DNA from: Thiobacillus sp.
Lineage (GTDB): Bacteria > Pseudomonadota > Gammaproteobacteria > Burkholderiales > Thiobacillaceae
Direction: 5' to 3'
NCBI GenBank assembly: GCA_024235835.1
Contig: JACKLQ010000002.1
Coordinates: 682,001-746,000, forward strand
Length of the DNA: 64,000 nt
In this document: piece by piece, positions 24,971-33,152 of the stretch
Layout: every line of letters starts with the position of its first letter
Numbering within the stretch: position 1 is the stretch's first letter
The notes under the pieces: generated by a model
Seen by the model: the letters and a program-made list of their open reading frames with translations, nothing else
The model's database searches: none
What the model was told of the DNA's origin: nothing
Translations under genes and position numbers: made by a program

Positions 24971-25321
24971 TCACTTCTTTTTGCCGAAATTCATGTGCGC
25001 GTGCCGGCTGAGGATGAAGTCGAAGATGATCTTCATCCAGATCGTCGATCCGGCGATGGCCGACCAGGTGGCGTAGGCCATGGACCCGGTGACGATGCCC
25101 AGGATCACGAACACGATGATGCCGGCGCCGATGAGGTTGATGGCCGCCGAGAAGGGGGCGAACTTGGCCGGGTTCGCCGGAGGCACGCCGTGTTTCAGGG
25201 CGACGAAGGAATAGTCGCGCCTGAACAGGATGCGCCAGGCGTTTCGCGTCCAGAAAAAGGTGATGGGGAACAGAGCCAGGAAAAGGATCCATGTCATGGC
25301 AACCTGGACATCAAAAACCAT
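24971..25321 (-). CDS. Small membrane protein of unknown function
   Basis: A 116-aa protein with three hydrophobic segments (about 8-25, 55-75 and 80-100). A basic stretch WTRNAWRILFRRDYS lies between the first two, and the C-terminus is HMNFGKKK. GGAG lies 7 nt before the chosen ATG. It is preceded by the terminator of the symporter operon, so it may have its own promoter. I do not recognise the family. The 227 nt between this gene and the response regulator hold nothing I can name. Confidence 0.6.
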   Translation of the reverse strand: MVFDVQVAMTWILFLALFPITFFWTRNAWRILFRRDYSFVALKHGVPPANPAKFAPFSAAINLIGAGIIVFVILGIVTGSMAYATWSAIAGSTIWMKIIFDFILSRHAHMNFGKKK

Positions 25322-25331
25322 GGATAACTCC

Positions 25332-25367
25332 AAAGAAAAAGCCCCGCCAGTTTAACCCGGCGGGGCT
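25332..25367 (-). terminator. Rho-independent terminator of the minus-strand symporter operon
   Basis: On the minus strand a 9-bp stem AGCCCCGCC / GGCGGGGCT with a 10-nt loop is followed by TTTTTCTTT. It lies 42 nt after the symporter stop codon. Confidence 0.9.
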
Positions 25368-25409
25368 GTAGGCGACGCCCGGCATGGCCGGGCTGTCGCG
25401 TTCTAGGGC

Positions 25410-27227
25410 TTAGTGGGCGTGAGAACCATCCACGGCCTTGGAACCGCGGGGGATGCGCACGGCTTCCACCATGTGCTGGATGTGCTCCGGCGGTTCCTTG
25501 GTCATCTTGTCCACCAGGAAGGCCACGCCGAAGTTCACCAGGGCACCGATGGCGCCGATTGCTTCCGGGGTGATGCCGAAGAAGGAGTTCTTGCCACCGA
25601 TGAGGTCCAGGTACTCCGTGCCCTTGATGAAGAAGATGCCCTTGTGCGCGAACACGTAGAACAGGGTCACGCCCAGGCCAGCGATCATGCCGGCCATGGC
25701 GCCTTCCTTGTTCATCTTCTTGGAGAAGATGCCCATCATGATGGCCGGGAACAGGGACGAGGCCGCGATACCGAAGGCCAGGGCCACGGTACCCGCCGCG
25801 AAGCCGGGCGGGTTCAGGCCCAGGTAGCCGGCCACCACGATGGAGCAGGCCATGGCGATTCGGCCGGCCATCAGTTCGCCCTTGTCGCTGATGTTGGGCG
25901 CGAAGATGCCCTTCACCAGGTCGTGGGAGATGGCGGCGGAGATGGCCATCAGCAGGCCGGCGGCGGTGGACAGGGCGGCGGCCAGGCCACCGGCGGCCAC
26001 CAGGGCGATCACCCAGTTGGGCAGCAGGGCGATTTCCGGGTTGGCCAGCACGATGATGTCGTTGTTCACCGTCAGCTCGTTGCCCTTCCAGCCGGCAGCC
26101 TCGGCCTTGGCCAGGAAGGCCTCGTCCTTGGACTTCTCGTTGTAGTACTGGATGCGGCCGTCGCCGTTCTTGTCCTCGAACTTCAGCAGGCCGGTGACTT
26201 CCCAGCGCTTCATCCAGTCCGGACGCGCCTCATACTGGATGTTGGCATCCGCGGAGAACACGTCCACGTCAGACTTCATGACGGCGGGGGTGATGGTGGC
26301 ATGCAGGTTCATGCGGGCCATGGCGGCCACGGCGGGAGCGGTGGTGTACAGGATGGCGATGAACACCAGGGCCCAGCCGGCGGAGGCGCGGGCGGCGGCC
26401 ACGTTGGGCACCGTGAAGAAGCGCATGATCACGTGGGGCAGGCCCGCGGTACCGATCATGAGCGACATGGTGTACACGAACATGTTGAGCATGCTGTTTT
26501 CCGGCAGGGACGTGGTGTACTTGCCGAAGCCCAGGTCATTCACCACCTGGTTCAGGGTGTCCAGCAGGGACTTGTCGGTGCCGGACATGTCGGAACCCAG
26601 GCCCAGCTGGGGGATCGGGTTGCCGGTGAGGGCCAGGGAGATGAAGATGGCCGGGATCACGTAGGCGAAGATCAGCACGATGTACTGGGCCACCTGGGTG
26701 TAGGTGATGCCCTTCATGCCGCCGAACACCGCGTAGGTGAACACGATGGCCATGCCCACGTAGATGCCGGTTTCCTTGTCCACGCCCAGGAAGCGGGAGA
26801 AGGCCACGCCCACGCCGGTCATCTGGCCGATGATGTAGGTGATGGAGGCCACCAGCAGGCAGATCACGGCCACGGTCGCGGCGGACTTCGAGTAGAAGCG
26901 GTCGCCGATGAACTGGGGTACGGTGAACTTGCCGAACTTGCGCAGGTAGGGGGCCAGCAGGCAGGCCAGCAGCACGTAGCCGCCGGTCCAGCCCATGAGG
27001 AACAGGCCGCCGCCATAACCCATGTAGGCGATGAGGCCGGCCATGGAGATGAAGGACGCGGCGGACATCCAGTCGGCCGCCGTGGCCATGCCGTTCAGCA
27101 CGGGAGGCACGCCGCCGCCGGCCGCGTAGTACTCGCTGGTGGAACCGGCCCGGGCCCAGATGGCGATGCCGATGTAGAGGGCGAAGGTGACGCCGACGAC
27201 CAGGTAAATTGTGGTTTGCAGATCCAT
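25410..27227 (-). CDS. Sodium:solute symporter (ActP/VC_2705-like), DUF4212-associated
   Basis: A 605-aa SSS-family transporter with about 13 helices. Signatures are GSTSEYYAAGGGVPPVLNGMA, ADWMSAASFI and FGGMKGITYTQVAQY. Relatives carry acetate or other short monocarboxylates; the substrate is not provable here. A long hydrophilic insert (about 310-395) holds DKNGDGRIQYYNE (352-364), close to an EF-hand calcium loop with D, N, D, G and I at positions 1, 3, 5, 6 and 8. It follows the DUF4212 gene by 11 nt, the usual pairing. A divergent paralogous pair lies next to it. Confidence 0.9.
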   Translation of the reverse strand: MDLQTTIYLVVGVTFALYIGIAIWARAGSTSEYYAAGGGVPPVLNGMATAADWMSAASFISMAGLIAYMGYGGGLFLMGWTGGYVLLACLLAPYLRKFGKFTVPQFIGDRFYSKSAATVAVICLLVASITYIIGQMTGVGVAFSRFLGVDKETGIYVGMAIVFTYAVFGGMKGITYTQVAQYIVLIFAYVIPAIFISLALTGNPIPQLGLGSDMSGTDKSLLDTLNQVVNDLGFGKYTTSLPENSMLNMFVYTMSLMIGTAGLPHVIMRFFTVPNVAAARASAGWALVFIAILYTTAPAVAAMARMNLHATITPAVMKSDVDVFSADANIQYEARPDWMKRWEVTGLLKFEDKNGDGRIQYYNEKSKDEAFLAKAEAAGWKGNELTVNNDIIVLANPEIALLPNWVIALVAAGGLAAALSTAAGLLMAISAAISHDLVKGIFAPNISDKGELMAGRIAMACSIVVAGYLGLNPPGFAAGTVALAFGIAASSLFPAIMMGIFSKKMNKEGAMAGMIAGLGVTLFYVFAHKGIFFIKGTEYLDLIGGKNSFFGITPEAIGAIGALVNFGVAFLVDKMTKEPPEHIQHMVEAVRIPRGSKAVDGSHAH

Positions 27228-27238
27228 GTGGTCGCTCC

Positions 27239-27505
27239 TTAGTCTTCGTGGACGTCGAACTTGCGGTCGATCTGGCCCATCTTCCTGGCGTACCAGAAGA
27301 TCAGACCGACGAAGATGTACATCGAGCCTTGGTGGGCAAACCAGAAGCCCAGCGGGTAACCACCCAGGGAGATGTTGTTGAGCGGTTCAGCGAACAGGAT
27401 GCCCAGACCGAACGAGCAGATGAACCAGATCGCCAATACCTTGGTGATCAGTCCCAGCGTCGCCTTCCAGTAGGCGTTGGAATCGTAATTCCCGGGATTT
27501 GCCAT
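27239..27505 (-). CDS. DUF4212 small membrane subunit
   Basis: An 88-aa protein with two transmembrane helices (about 20-40 and 58-77) and the DUF4212 layout: YWKATLGLITKVLAIWF, then GYPLGFWFAHQGSMYIFVGLIFWYARKM. It is encoded directly upstream of the symporter and is thought to be an accessory subunit (family knowledge). AAGGAG lies 9 nt before the ATG. The start at 27550 was rejected because it lacks a ribosome site and adds non-conserved residues. Confidence 0.9.
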   Translation of the reverse strand: MANPGNYDSNAYWKATLGLITKVLAIWFICSFGLGILFAEPLNNISLGGYPLGFWFAHQGSMYIFVGLIFWYARKMGQIDRKFDVHED

Positions 27506-27542
27506 GGCGTGTCTCCTTGCCTTATGTAGCAATACATTCGAT

Positions 27543-27559
27543 TTCGGCACCGTGCCAAA
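27543..27559. promoter_or_regulatory. Inverted repeat between the divergent symporter operons
   Basis: TTCGGCAC C GTGCCAAA forms a short near-palindrome (GGCAC / GTGCC core) in the shared 224-nt control region, close to the minus-strand gene. It may be an operator; no regulator family is assigned. Confidence 0.4.
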
Positions 27560-27702
27560 GCCCGGGCCCCTATTACCCCCCCTTATGGGGCAGGCATCTT
27601 AGGGCGGAAGGCTGACAGCAACCTTACAGCCGGGAAGTCGCCAGCAGCAGTCCCCCCGGTGGCGCGCGGGGCGCGGGCGTGCCCCTGGGGAAGTTAGGCT
27701 CT

Positions 27703-27708
27703 TATACT
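27703..27708 (+). promoter_or_regulatory. Possible -10 box of the plus-strand symporter operon
   Basis: TATACT lies 21 nt before the DUF4212 start codon, with GAAGGAG between them. No good -35 box is visible at standard spacing, so an activator may be needed. Confidence 0.4.
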
Positions 27709-27729
27709 CACGCCACCGAAGGAGACGGT

Positions 27730-27993
27730 ATGCAGTTGACGGAAAAACACCACGAGTACTGGCGTCGCAACCTGAAGTTGACCGGAACGCTACTGGCCAT
27801 CTGGTTTGCCGTGACTTTTCTGGTGGTCTGGTTCGCCAGGGACCTGGCCCACATCATCTTCCTTGGCTTCCCCCTGCCATTCTGGGTGGGTGCCCAGGGG
27901 GCGCTGATCGTCTACCTGATACTCGTTCGGCACTACGCCCTGAGCATGAACGAGTTGGACGAGGAATACGGAGTCGCCGAGGAAGGGCGCTGA
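27730..27993 (+). CDS. DUF4212 small membrane subunit (second copy)
   Basis: An 87-aa two-helix protein paralogous to the divergent one: EYWRRNLKLTGTLLAIWFAVTF and GFPLPFWVGAQGALIVYLILV. The C-terminus is acidic (NELDEEYGVAEEGR). GAAGGAG lies 5 nt upstream. Its stop overlaps the symporter ATG by one base (TGATG), so the two proteins are translated together. Confidence 0.88.
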   Translation: MQLTEKHHEYWRRNLKLTGTLLAIWFAVTFLVVWFARDLAHIIFLGFPLPFWVGAQGALIVYLILVRHYALSMNELDEEYGVAEEGR

Positions 27994-29894
27994 TGCCCCA
28001 CACCTTCGTCTACCGCCTGAAGAAGTACTACAGCTTCTATACCGGCGGCTTCGTCATGTTCGTGCTGGCCCTGGCGGTGGCGGAATACATGGGCATGCCG
28101 GACCAGTGGATCGGCTGGACCTTCATGGCCACCACGGTGGCCCTCTACGCGGGCATCGGCATCATGAGCCGCACCGCCGACGTGACCGAATACTACGTGG
28201 CCGGACGCAGAGTCCCGGCCATCTACAACGGCATGGCCACGGGTGCGGACTGGATGAGCGCCGCATCCTTCATCGGCCTGGCGGGCACCCTCTACGCCAA
28301 GGGTTACGACGGCCTGGCCTTCGTCATGGGCTGGACCGGCGGCTATGTGCTGGTGGCCCTGCTGCTGGCCCCCTACCTGCGCAAGTTCGGCCAGTTCACC
28401 ATCCCCGACTACATGGGGGCCCGCTACGGCGGCCATGCCGCCCGGGGCCTCGCGGTGGTGGGCACCGTCCTGGCCTCCTTCACCTACGTCACGGCCCAGA
28501 TCTACGGGGTGGGAATCATCACCAGCCGTTTCCTGGGCATCACCTTCGAGATAGGCGTATTCGTTGGCCTGGCCGGCCTGTTGCTCTGCTCTTTCCTGGG
28601 CGGCATGCGGGCGGTGACCTGGACCCAGGTGGCCCAATACATCATTCTCATCATCGCCTACCTCGTGCCCGTGGTGTTCATGTCCTACCAGATCACCAGC
28701 GTGCCTGTCCCTCAGCTGGCCTACGGGGCCGTGCTGGAAAAGGTGACGGAACGGGAGAACGACATCAAGGCCGACCCGGCCCAGTTGGCCGCGCGGGAGG
28801 CCTTCAAGCAAAAGGCCGAAGCCCTCGGGGAACGCATTGCCTCCCTGGAGGCGAAAGGCGCCGACGGTGATGAAGTGGCGAAGCTCGAGCAAGAGCGAGC
28901 CGCCGCCGAGGACAGGTCAAAGCCCATCACCCATCACGGCGAGCCCTTCCCGGGCGATACCGAGGAGGAACGCAACACCGCCCGGCTGAACTTCATCGCC
29001 CTTACCTTCTGCCTCATGGTGGGGACCGCCTCCCTGCCCCATGTGCTGATGCGCTATTACACAACGCCTTCGGTACGGGAGGCACGGGAATCGGTGTTCT
29101 GGTCCCTGTTCTTCATCTTCCTGCTCTACTTCACCGCGCCGGCCTATGCGGTGTTCGCCAAGTACGAGGTCTATACCAACCTCATCGGCAGCAGCATCAT
29201 CGAACTTCCAGGCTGGGTGGCATCCTGGTCCAAGCTGGGCCTGGTGAGCGTGGAGGACATCAACGGCGACGGCATCCTCCAGCTGGCCGAGCTGGCCCTG
29301 AACCCGGACGTGATCGTGCTTGCAACACCGGAGATCGCGGGACTGCCTTATGTAGTGGCCGGGCTGGTGGCGGCGGGAGGGCTGGCGGCCGCCCTTTCCA
29401 CCGCCGATGGCCTGCTGTTGACCATCACCAACGCCCTTTCCCATGACGTCTATTACCAGATGGTCAACCGCCAGGCCTCCGCCAACAGGCGGCTGGCTGT
29501 CTCGAAGGGCCTGCTGCTGCTGGTGGCACTGGTCGCGGCCTACGTCGCCTCTCTCAAGCCCGCCACCATCCTTTCCATGGTGGCCTGGGCCTTCTCCATC
29601 GCCGCGGCCTGCTTCTTTCCCGCTCTGGTGCTCGGGATATTCTGGAAGCGCACCACCAAGCAGGGGGCCATCGCGGGCATGGTGGTGGGGATGGGCCTGA
29701 CGTTGTTCTACCTGGTGGGCGTGAAGTTCCTGGGCATGCCCAAGTGGTTTGGCATCAGCGACGTTTCTGCAGGTATCTTCGGTATTCCGGCGGGCTTCCT
29801 CACGACGTTGGTGGTAAGCCTGCTCACGCCCGAACCAGACCAGGCGACCCAGGATCTGGTGGAGAGCGTGCGCTATCCCCGACTCAGGGACTGA
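27993..29894 (+). CDS. Sodium:solute symporter with coiled-coil insert and EF-hand loop
   Basis: A 633-aa SSS-family transporter paralogous to the divergent symporter (VTEYYVAGRRVPAIYNGMA, ADWMSAASFIGLAG, FLGGMRAVTWTQVAQY). Two inserts stand out. Residues about 248-325 are hydrophilic and probably coiled-coil (repeated Glu/Lys/Ala). Residues 422-433 form a canonical EF-hand loop, D-x-N-x-D-G-x-L-x-x-x-E, in the loop before the helix LPYVVAGLVAAGG. Calcium or another cation could tune transport (inference). The substrate is not identifiable. Confidence 0.88.
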   Translation: MPHTFVYRLKKYYSFYTGGFVMFVLALAVAEYMGMPDQWIGWTFMATTVALYAGIGIMSRTADVTEYYVAGRRVPAIYNGMATGADWMSAASFIGLAGTLYAKGYDGLAFVMGWTGGYVLVALLLAPYLRKFGQFTIPDYMGARYGGHAARGLAVVGTVLASFTYVTAQIYGVGIITSRFLGITFEIGVFVGLAGLLLCSFLGGMRAVTWTQVAQYIILIIAYLVPVVFMSYQITSVPVPQLAYGAVLEKVTERENDIKADPAQLAAREAFKQKAEALGERIASLEAKGADGDEVAKLEQERAAAEDRSKPITHHGEPFPGDTEEERNTARLNFIALTFCLMVGTASLPHVLMRYYTTPSVREARESVFWSLFFIFLLYFTAPAYAVFAKYEVYTNLIGSSIIELPGWVASWSKLGLVSVEDINGDGILQLAELALNPDVIVLATPEIAGLPYVVAGLVAAGGLAAALSTADGLLLTITNALSHDVYYQMVNRQASANRRLAVSKGLLLLVALVAAYVASLKPATILSMVAWAFSIAAACFFPALVLGIFWKRTTKQGAIAGMVVGMGLTLFYLVGVKFLGMPKWFGISDVSAGIFGIPAGFLTTLVVSLLTPEPDQATQDLVESVRYPRLRD

Positions 29895-29907
29895 CCGCCT
29901 GGCCAAC

Positions 29908-30213
29908 ATGGAAGCATTTGCCCTGTTCCAGGTCTTGCAGATGGTTCTCCGGCTCCTGGCCTACACCTTCATCGGCAAGGGCCTGCTGGCCTTGATCGCG
30001 GGTCCTGCCTACCGGGATAACGTGGTCTGGCGTTTCTTCGAAACCATTACCCGGCCGTTTTGGCGCCTTACCCGCTGGCTGGCGCCCCGCTTCATCGCTG
30101 ACCGGTTCATCTCTCCCCTGGCCGTGGCGTTACTGCTTCTTTCCAATCTGGGTCTCTACATGCTGTTCCATTCCCAGGGCTGGCTCGGGGCGCGGGGGAA
30201 CGGCGCCGCGTAA
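29908..30213 (+). CDS. Small membrane protein downstream of the symporter
   Basis: A 101-aa protein with hydrophobic helices at about 5-32 and 70-90. Between them lies a basic amphipathic stretch FFETITRPFWRLTRWLAPRFI, which recalls YggT-like proteins without matching them. It lies 13 nt after the symporter, probably in the same operon. The function is unknown. Confidence 0.6.
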   Translation: MEAFALFQVLQMVLRLLAYTFIGKGLLALIAGPAYRDNVVWRFFETITRPFWRLTRWLAPRFIADRFISPLAVALLLLSNLGLYMLFHSQGWLGARGNGAA

Positions 30214-30247
30214 AGTAGAATGCCGGCCTGACCTGGATGGAACAGAC

Positions 30248-31315
30248 ATGAGCCCACTGAGAAACGACACCTTCCTGCGCGCCCTGCTGCGCCAGCCCAC
30301 GGACTACACCCCCACCTGGCTCATGCGCCAGGCGGGCCGCTACCTGCCCGAGTACTGCGCCACCCGGGCCCGGGCCGGCAGCTTCATGAACCTGTGCATG
30401 AGCCCCTCCCTGGCCACGGAAGTCACCCTCCAGCCCCTGGCACGCTACGACCTGGACGCGGCCATCCTGTTCTCCGACATCCTCACCATCCCCGACGCCA
30501 TGGGCCTGGGCCTGTCCTTCACCCAGGGCGAGGGACCCCGCTTCGAGCGCCCCCTGCGGGAGGAATGGGAGATCCGCGACCTGGCCGCGCCGGACCCCCA
30601 CGACAAGCTGCGCTACGTCATTGATGCCGTTTCCGAGATCCGTCGCGCCCTGGACGGCTCCGTACCCCTCATCGGCTTTTCCGGCAGCCCCTTCACCCTG
30701 GCCTGTTACATGGTGGAGGGTCAGGGCAGCGACACCTACGCCACGGTGAAGAAGATGCTCTACAGCCGGCCGGACCTGTTCCACCACATCCTCCAGGTGA
30801 CCACCAGGGCGGTGACCGACTACCTGAACGCCCAGATCGAGGCGGGCGCCCAGGCGGTAATGGTGTTCGACTCCTGGGGCGGCATGCTGTCCCAGGCGGC
30901 CTATCTGGAATTCTCCCTGCCTTACATGGCCGAGATCATGGCGGGCCTGACCCGGGAGCGGGACGGCCGCGTGGTGCCCCGCATCGTCTTCACCAAGGGC
31001 GGCGGGCTGTGGCTGGAACGGATCGCCGCCTGCGGCGCCGACGCCGTGGGCCTGGACTGGACCATCGAGATCGGCGACGCCCGCAAGCGGGTGGGCGACA
31101 AGGTGGCGCTGCAGGGCAACATGGACCCCACCATTCTCATGGCCACCCCCGAGGCCGTGGCCGCCGAGGCCAGGCGTATCCTGGCCAGCTACGGCCAGGG
31201 TTCGGGACACGTTTTCAACCTGGGCCACGGCATTTCCCAGTTCACGCCGCCTGAGAGCGTGGCGGTGCTGGTGGACACGGTGCGGGAAGAGAGCAGGCAG
31301 TACCACGGCACCTGA
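30248..31315 (+). CDS. hemE: Uroporphyrinogen decarboxylase
   Basis: A 355-aa cytoplasmic enzyme that removes four carboxyl groups from uroporphyrinogen III to give coproporphyrinogen III in heme synthesis. The signature PTWLMRQAGRYLPEY with the catalytic arginines is at about 20-34. AILFSDILTIPDAMGL, GFSGSPFTLACYMVEG and FDSWGGMLS are intact. Length matches the family. It starts 34 nt after the small membrane protein, with only a weak ribosome site. Confidence 0.97.
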   Translation: MSPLRNDTFLRALLRQPTDYTPTWLMRQAGRYLPEYCATRARAGSFMNLCMSPSLATEVTLQPLARYDLDAAILFSDILTIPDAMGLGLSFTQGEGPRFERPLREEWEIRDLAAPDPHDKLRYVIDAVSEIRRALDGSVPLIGFSGSPFTLACYMVEGQGSDTYATVKKMLYSRPDLFHHILQVTTRAVTDYLNAQIEAGAQAVMVFDSWGGMLSQAAYLEFSLPYMAEIMAGLTRERDGRVVPRIVFTKGGGLWLERIAACGADAVGLDWTIEIGDARKRVGDKVALQGNMDPTILMATPEAVAAEARRILASYGQGSGHVFNLGHGISQFTPPESVAVLVDTVREESRQYHGT

Positions 31316-31325
31316 GGGCTTTGGC

Positions 31326-32672
31326 ATGTTCGCACGCCTGTTCGCCGCCTTGTTCGGTACCCGAACGGGACGAACCGCAACCGTCGAGGCACCGCAAGTC
31401 CAGTCCCGGGAGACCCGGCCAGCGCCTTCCTTCCTGCGCCGGGAGGCCCTGCTGGACCGGCGCCAGCAGGTGGCCGCCTACATCTTCTCCGTGGAAAGGC
31501 CGCAGCGCCATTGGAGCGCCGCGTCGGAGAAATTCTTCGACGCCAGCCTGATTGCCCAATTCCGCGATGGACGCATGCAGCCGGTGCTGGGCAAGCGCCT
31601 GGCCTTCCTGCCCCTGGGGCCGGGGGGGCTGGAGCACCCGGACCTGTCCCGACTGCCCAGGGAAAACCTGGTCATCGTCTTCGCGCCCCCCGCCGACGCG
31701 GTTCTGGACCGGGAGACGGTGCTGGCCGGCCTGAAGCGCTTGGTCGATATGGGCCTGACCCTGGCCTGTGGCCAGGACCTGGAACGGCGGGGAATGGCCG
31801 AGGCCCTGGCCTGGTCCCGTTACATTGTCCTGGACGGCCTGGCCGGTGCCGACCCAACGCTACTTCTGGACCGGGTGCACCACCTGACGAAAGCCTATCC
31901 GGAGGCCCACCTGGTGGCCCGGCAGGTCGATTCCCAGGAACTTTATGAGGCTTGCCGGCAGATGGGCATGGCCCTCTTCCAGGGGGACTTCGTCACCCAT
32001 CGCCCGGCCCAGCCCGGCAAGAACCTGTCCCCGTATCGCATGGTGGTGGTGGAACTCCTCAACGGCGTGCGGCGCCAGGCGGACTTCGACGAACTGGCCG
32101 GCATCGCCTGGTACGACCCGGCTTTGGCCTACCGCCTGCTGCACTTCGTCAACTCCGCCGCCTTCGGCCTGCGTGAGAAGGTGGACAACGTGAAGCGGGC
32201 CATGACCTACGTGGGGCGGGACGAACTGTATCGCTGGCTCACCCTGCTGCTGTTCAGCCTGGGCAAGGAGACCCATCCCCTGGACGAGGCCCTGCGGGAA
32301 AACGCCCTGGTGAGGGCCCGCCTGGCGGAACAGTTGGCCCAGGGGCGCCTGTCCGCCAAGGCCTGCGACGAGGTGTTCGTGGTGGGCATCCTGTCCGTGA
32401 TGGACGCCCTGTTCGAGATGCCCATGGCCGATATCCTGGCCCAACTGACCCTGCCCGAGGCCATGGGCCAGGCCCTGCTGCGCCGGGAAGGCCCCTACGC
32501 CTCCTACCTGCGCCTGGCCATTGCCTGCGAGGAAAGCGACCGGGACACCATCGATGCCCTGGCGGCCGCCTGCGACCATGATGCCCTCCAGGTGAACCAG
32601 CGTCACATCGAGGCCCTGGCGTGGGCCCTTGGTGTCAGCGAGGCCCTGGAGGAATCCAGCCTTGCCCATTGA
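31326..32672 (+). CDS. EAL/HDOD signalling protein (YuxH-like, degenerate EAL)
   Basis: A 448-aa cytoplasmic protein. Residues about 50-230 resemble an EAL domain with catalytic motifs lost: no EAL tripeptide, and QVDSQELYEACRQMGMALFQGDFV ends the barrel. It is unlikely to hydrolyse c-di-GMP but may bind it or a partner. Residues about 235-430 form an HDOD domain (FDELAGIAWYDPALAYRLLHFVNSAAFGL, then MTYVGRDELYRWLTLLLFS). Such proteins link second-messenger or stress signals to other regulators. It lies 10 nt after hemE. Confidence 0.85.
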   Translation: MFARLFAALFGTRTGRTATVEAPQVQSRETRPAPSFLRREALLDRRQQVAAYIFSVERPQRHWSAASEKFFDASLIAQFRDGRMQPVLGKRLAFLPLGPGGLEHPDLSRLPRENLVIVFAPPADAVLDRETVLAGLKRLVDMGLTLACGQDLERRGMAEALAWSRYIVLDGLAGADPTLLLDRVHHLTKAYPEAHLVARQVDSQELYEACRQMGMALFQGDFVTHRPAQPGKNLSPYRMVVVELLNGVRRQADFDELAGIAWYDPALAYRLLHFVNSAAFGLREKVDNVKRAMTYVGRDELYRWLTLLLFSLGKETHPLDEALRENALVRARLAEQLAQGRLSAKACDEVFVVGILSVMDALFEMPMADILAQLTLPEAMGQALLRREGPYASYLRLAIACEESDRDTIDALAAACDHDALQVNQRHIEALAWALGVSEALEESSLAH

Positions 32673-32701
32673 GCCGGCCTGCCTGACCGGGCCACGGATT
32701 T

Positions 32702-32730
32702 TTGACCTTGGTCAATTTGCGGTATATAAG
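32702..32730 (+). promoter_or_regulatory. Strong promoter with an FNR/CRP-like palindrome on the -35 box
   Basis: TTGACC (32702-32707), 17 nt, TATAAG (32725-32730). The -35 box is half of TTGAC CTTG GTCAA, an inverted repeat with the geometry of FNR/DNR-family sites (TTGAT-N4-ATCAA). Its centre near -28 suggests repression rather than class II activation. The transcript should start near 32737. Confidence 0.6.
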
Positions 32731-32773
32731 AAGGCCAAAAACGGCCTCAACAGGCCATCACACAGGAGACATC

Positions 32774-32809
32774 ATGAGCACCATCGCCCTTTGCAGGCCA
32801 TTCCCCTAG
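32774..32809 (+). CDS. 11-codon leader peptide MSTIALCRPFP
   Basis: A tiny reading frame with a good ribosome site (CAGGAG, 7 nt). It opens the transcript from the 32702 promoter and ends 118 nt before the next gene. A cysteine and two prolines lie next to the stop. A GC-rich hairpin with a short T-run follows. The layout is that of an attenuation leader. No protein evidence is available. Confidence 0.5.
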   Translation: MSTIALCRPFP

Positions 32810-32847
32810 TACTCCCCCGCGCCAGTTAGCCAGATAGGACTCTCCCC

Positions 32848-32876
32848 AGGGAGGGGGCGAGTTTTCGCGACATAAC
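32848..32876 (+). promoter_or_regulatory. Hairpin after the leader peptide (possible attenuator)
   Basis: GACTCTCCCC / GGGAGGGGGCGAGTTTT: a CTCCC/GGGAG-type stem extended by ACTC/GAGT and followed by TTTT. It lies between the leader peptide and the 68-aa gene. The CCCCC just after the leader stop could compete for the same G-rich arm. Confidence 0.45.
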
Positions 32877-32927
32877 CGGGCAGGCCGACAAGCCTGTTTG
32901 GCCGGCCCGGGCCAAAGGGGGGTGGAC

Positions 32928-33134
32928 ATGAAAGCGATCATTCAGGAACTGTTATGTGCCGCCGGCATGCACCAGCATGTGTTCGTGGGCAAGGATGGGG
33001 AAGATCGGATCTACCGCTGCCAGTGCGGACACCGGAAGGTGGAGATCTACTCGCTGCAGGTCGACCGCATCGGCTGGCAGAAGAAACGCAGTGGGGGCAG
33101 GGGAAAATCCGCCGTCCCCATTGGCGGGGGCTAG
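32928..33134 (+). CDS. 68-aa protein with a CxC motif
   Basis: A small basic protein: MKAIIQELLCAAGMHQHVFV, then YRCQCGHRKVEIYSLQVDRI and a basic Gly/Arg-rich tail. The CQCGH motif with the nearby histidines could bind one metal, like half a zinc ribbon. GGGGGGTGG lies just before the ATG. It is the only gene behind the leader-peptide locus. I do not recognise the family. Confidence 0.6.
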   Translation: MKAIIQELLCAAGMHQHVFVGKDGEDRIYRCQCGHRKVEIYSLQVDRIGWQKKRSGGRGKSAVPIGGG

Positions 33135-33152
33135 AAACCGGCGCCCGCCGGT

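Noticed and set aside
27541..27560. Sigma-54 promoter before the minus-strand DUF4212 gene
   Set aside because: TGGCAC is present on the minus strand, but no TTGC follows at the required spacing; it is better read as a short inverted repeat.
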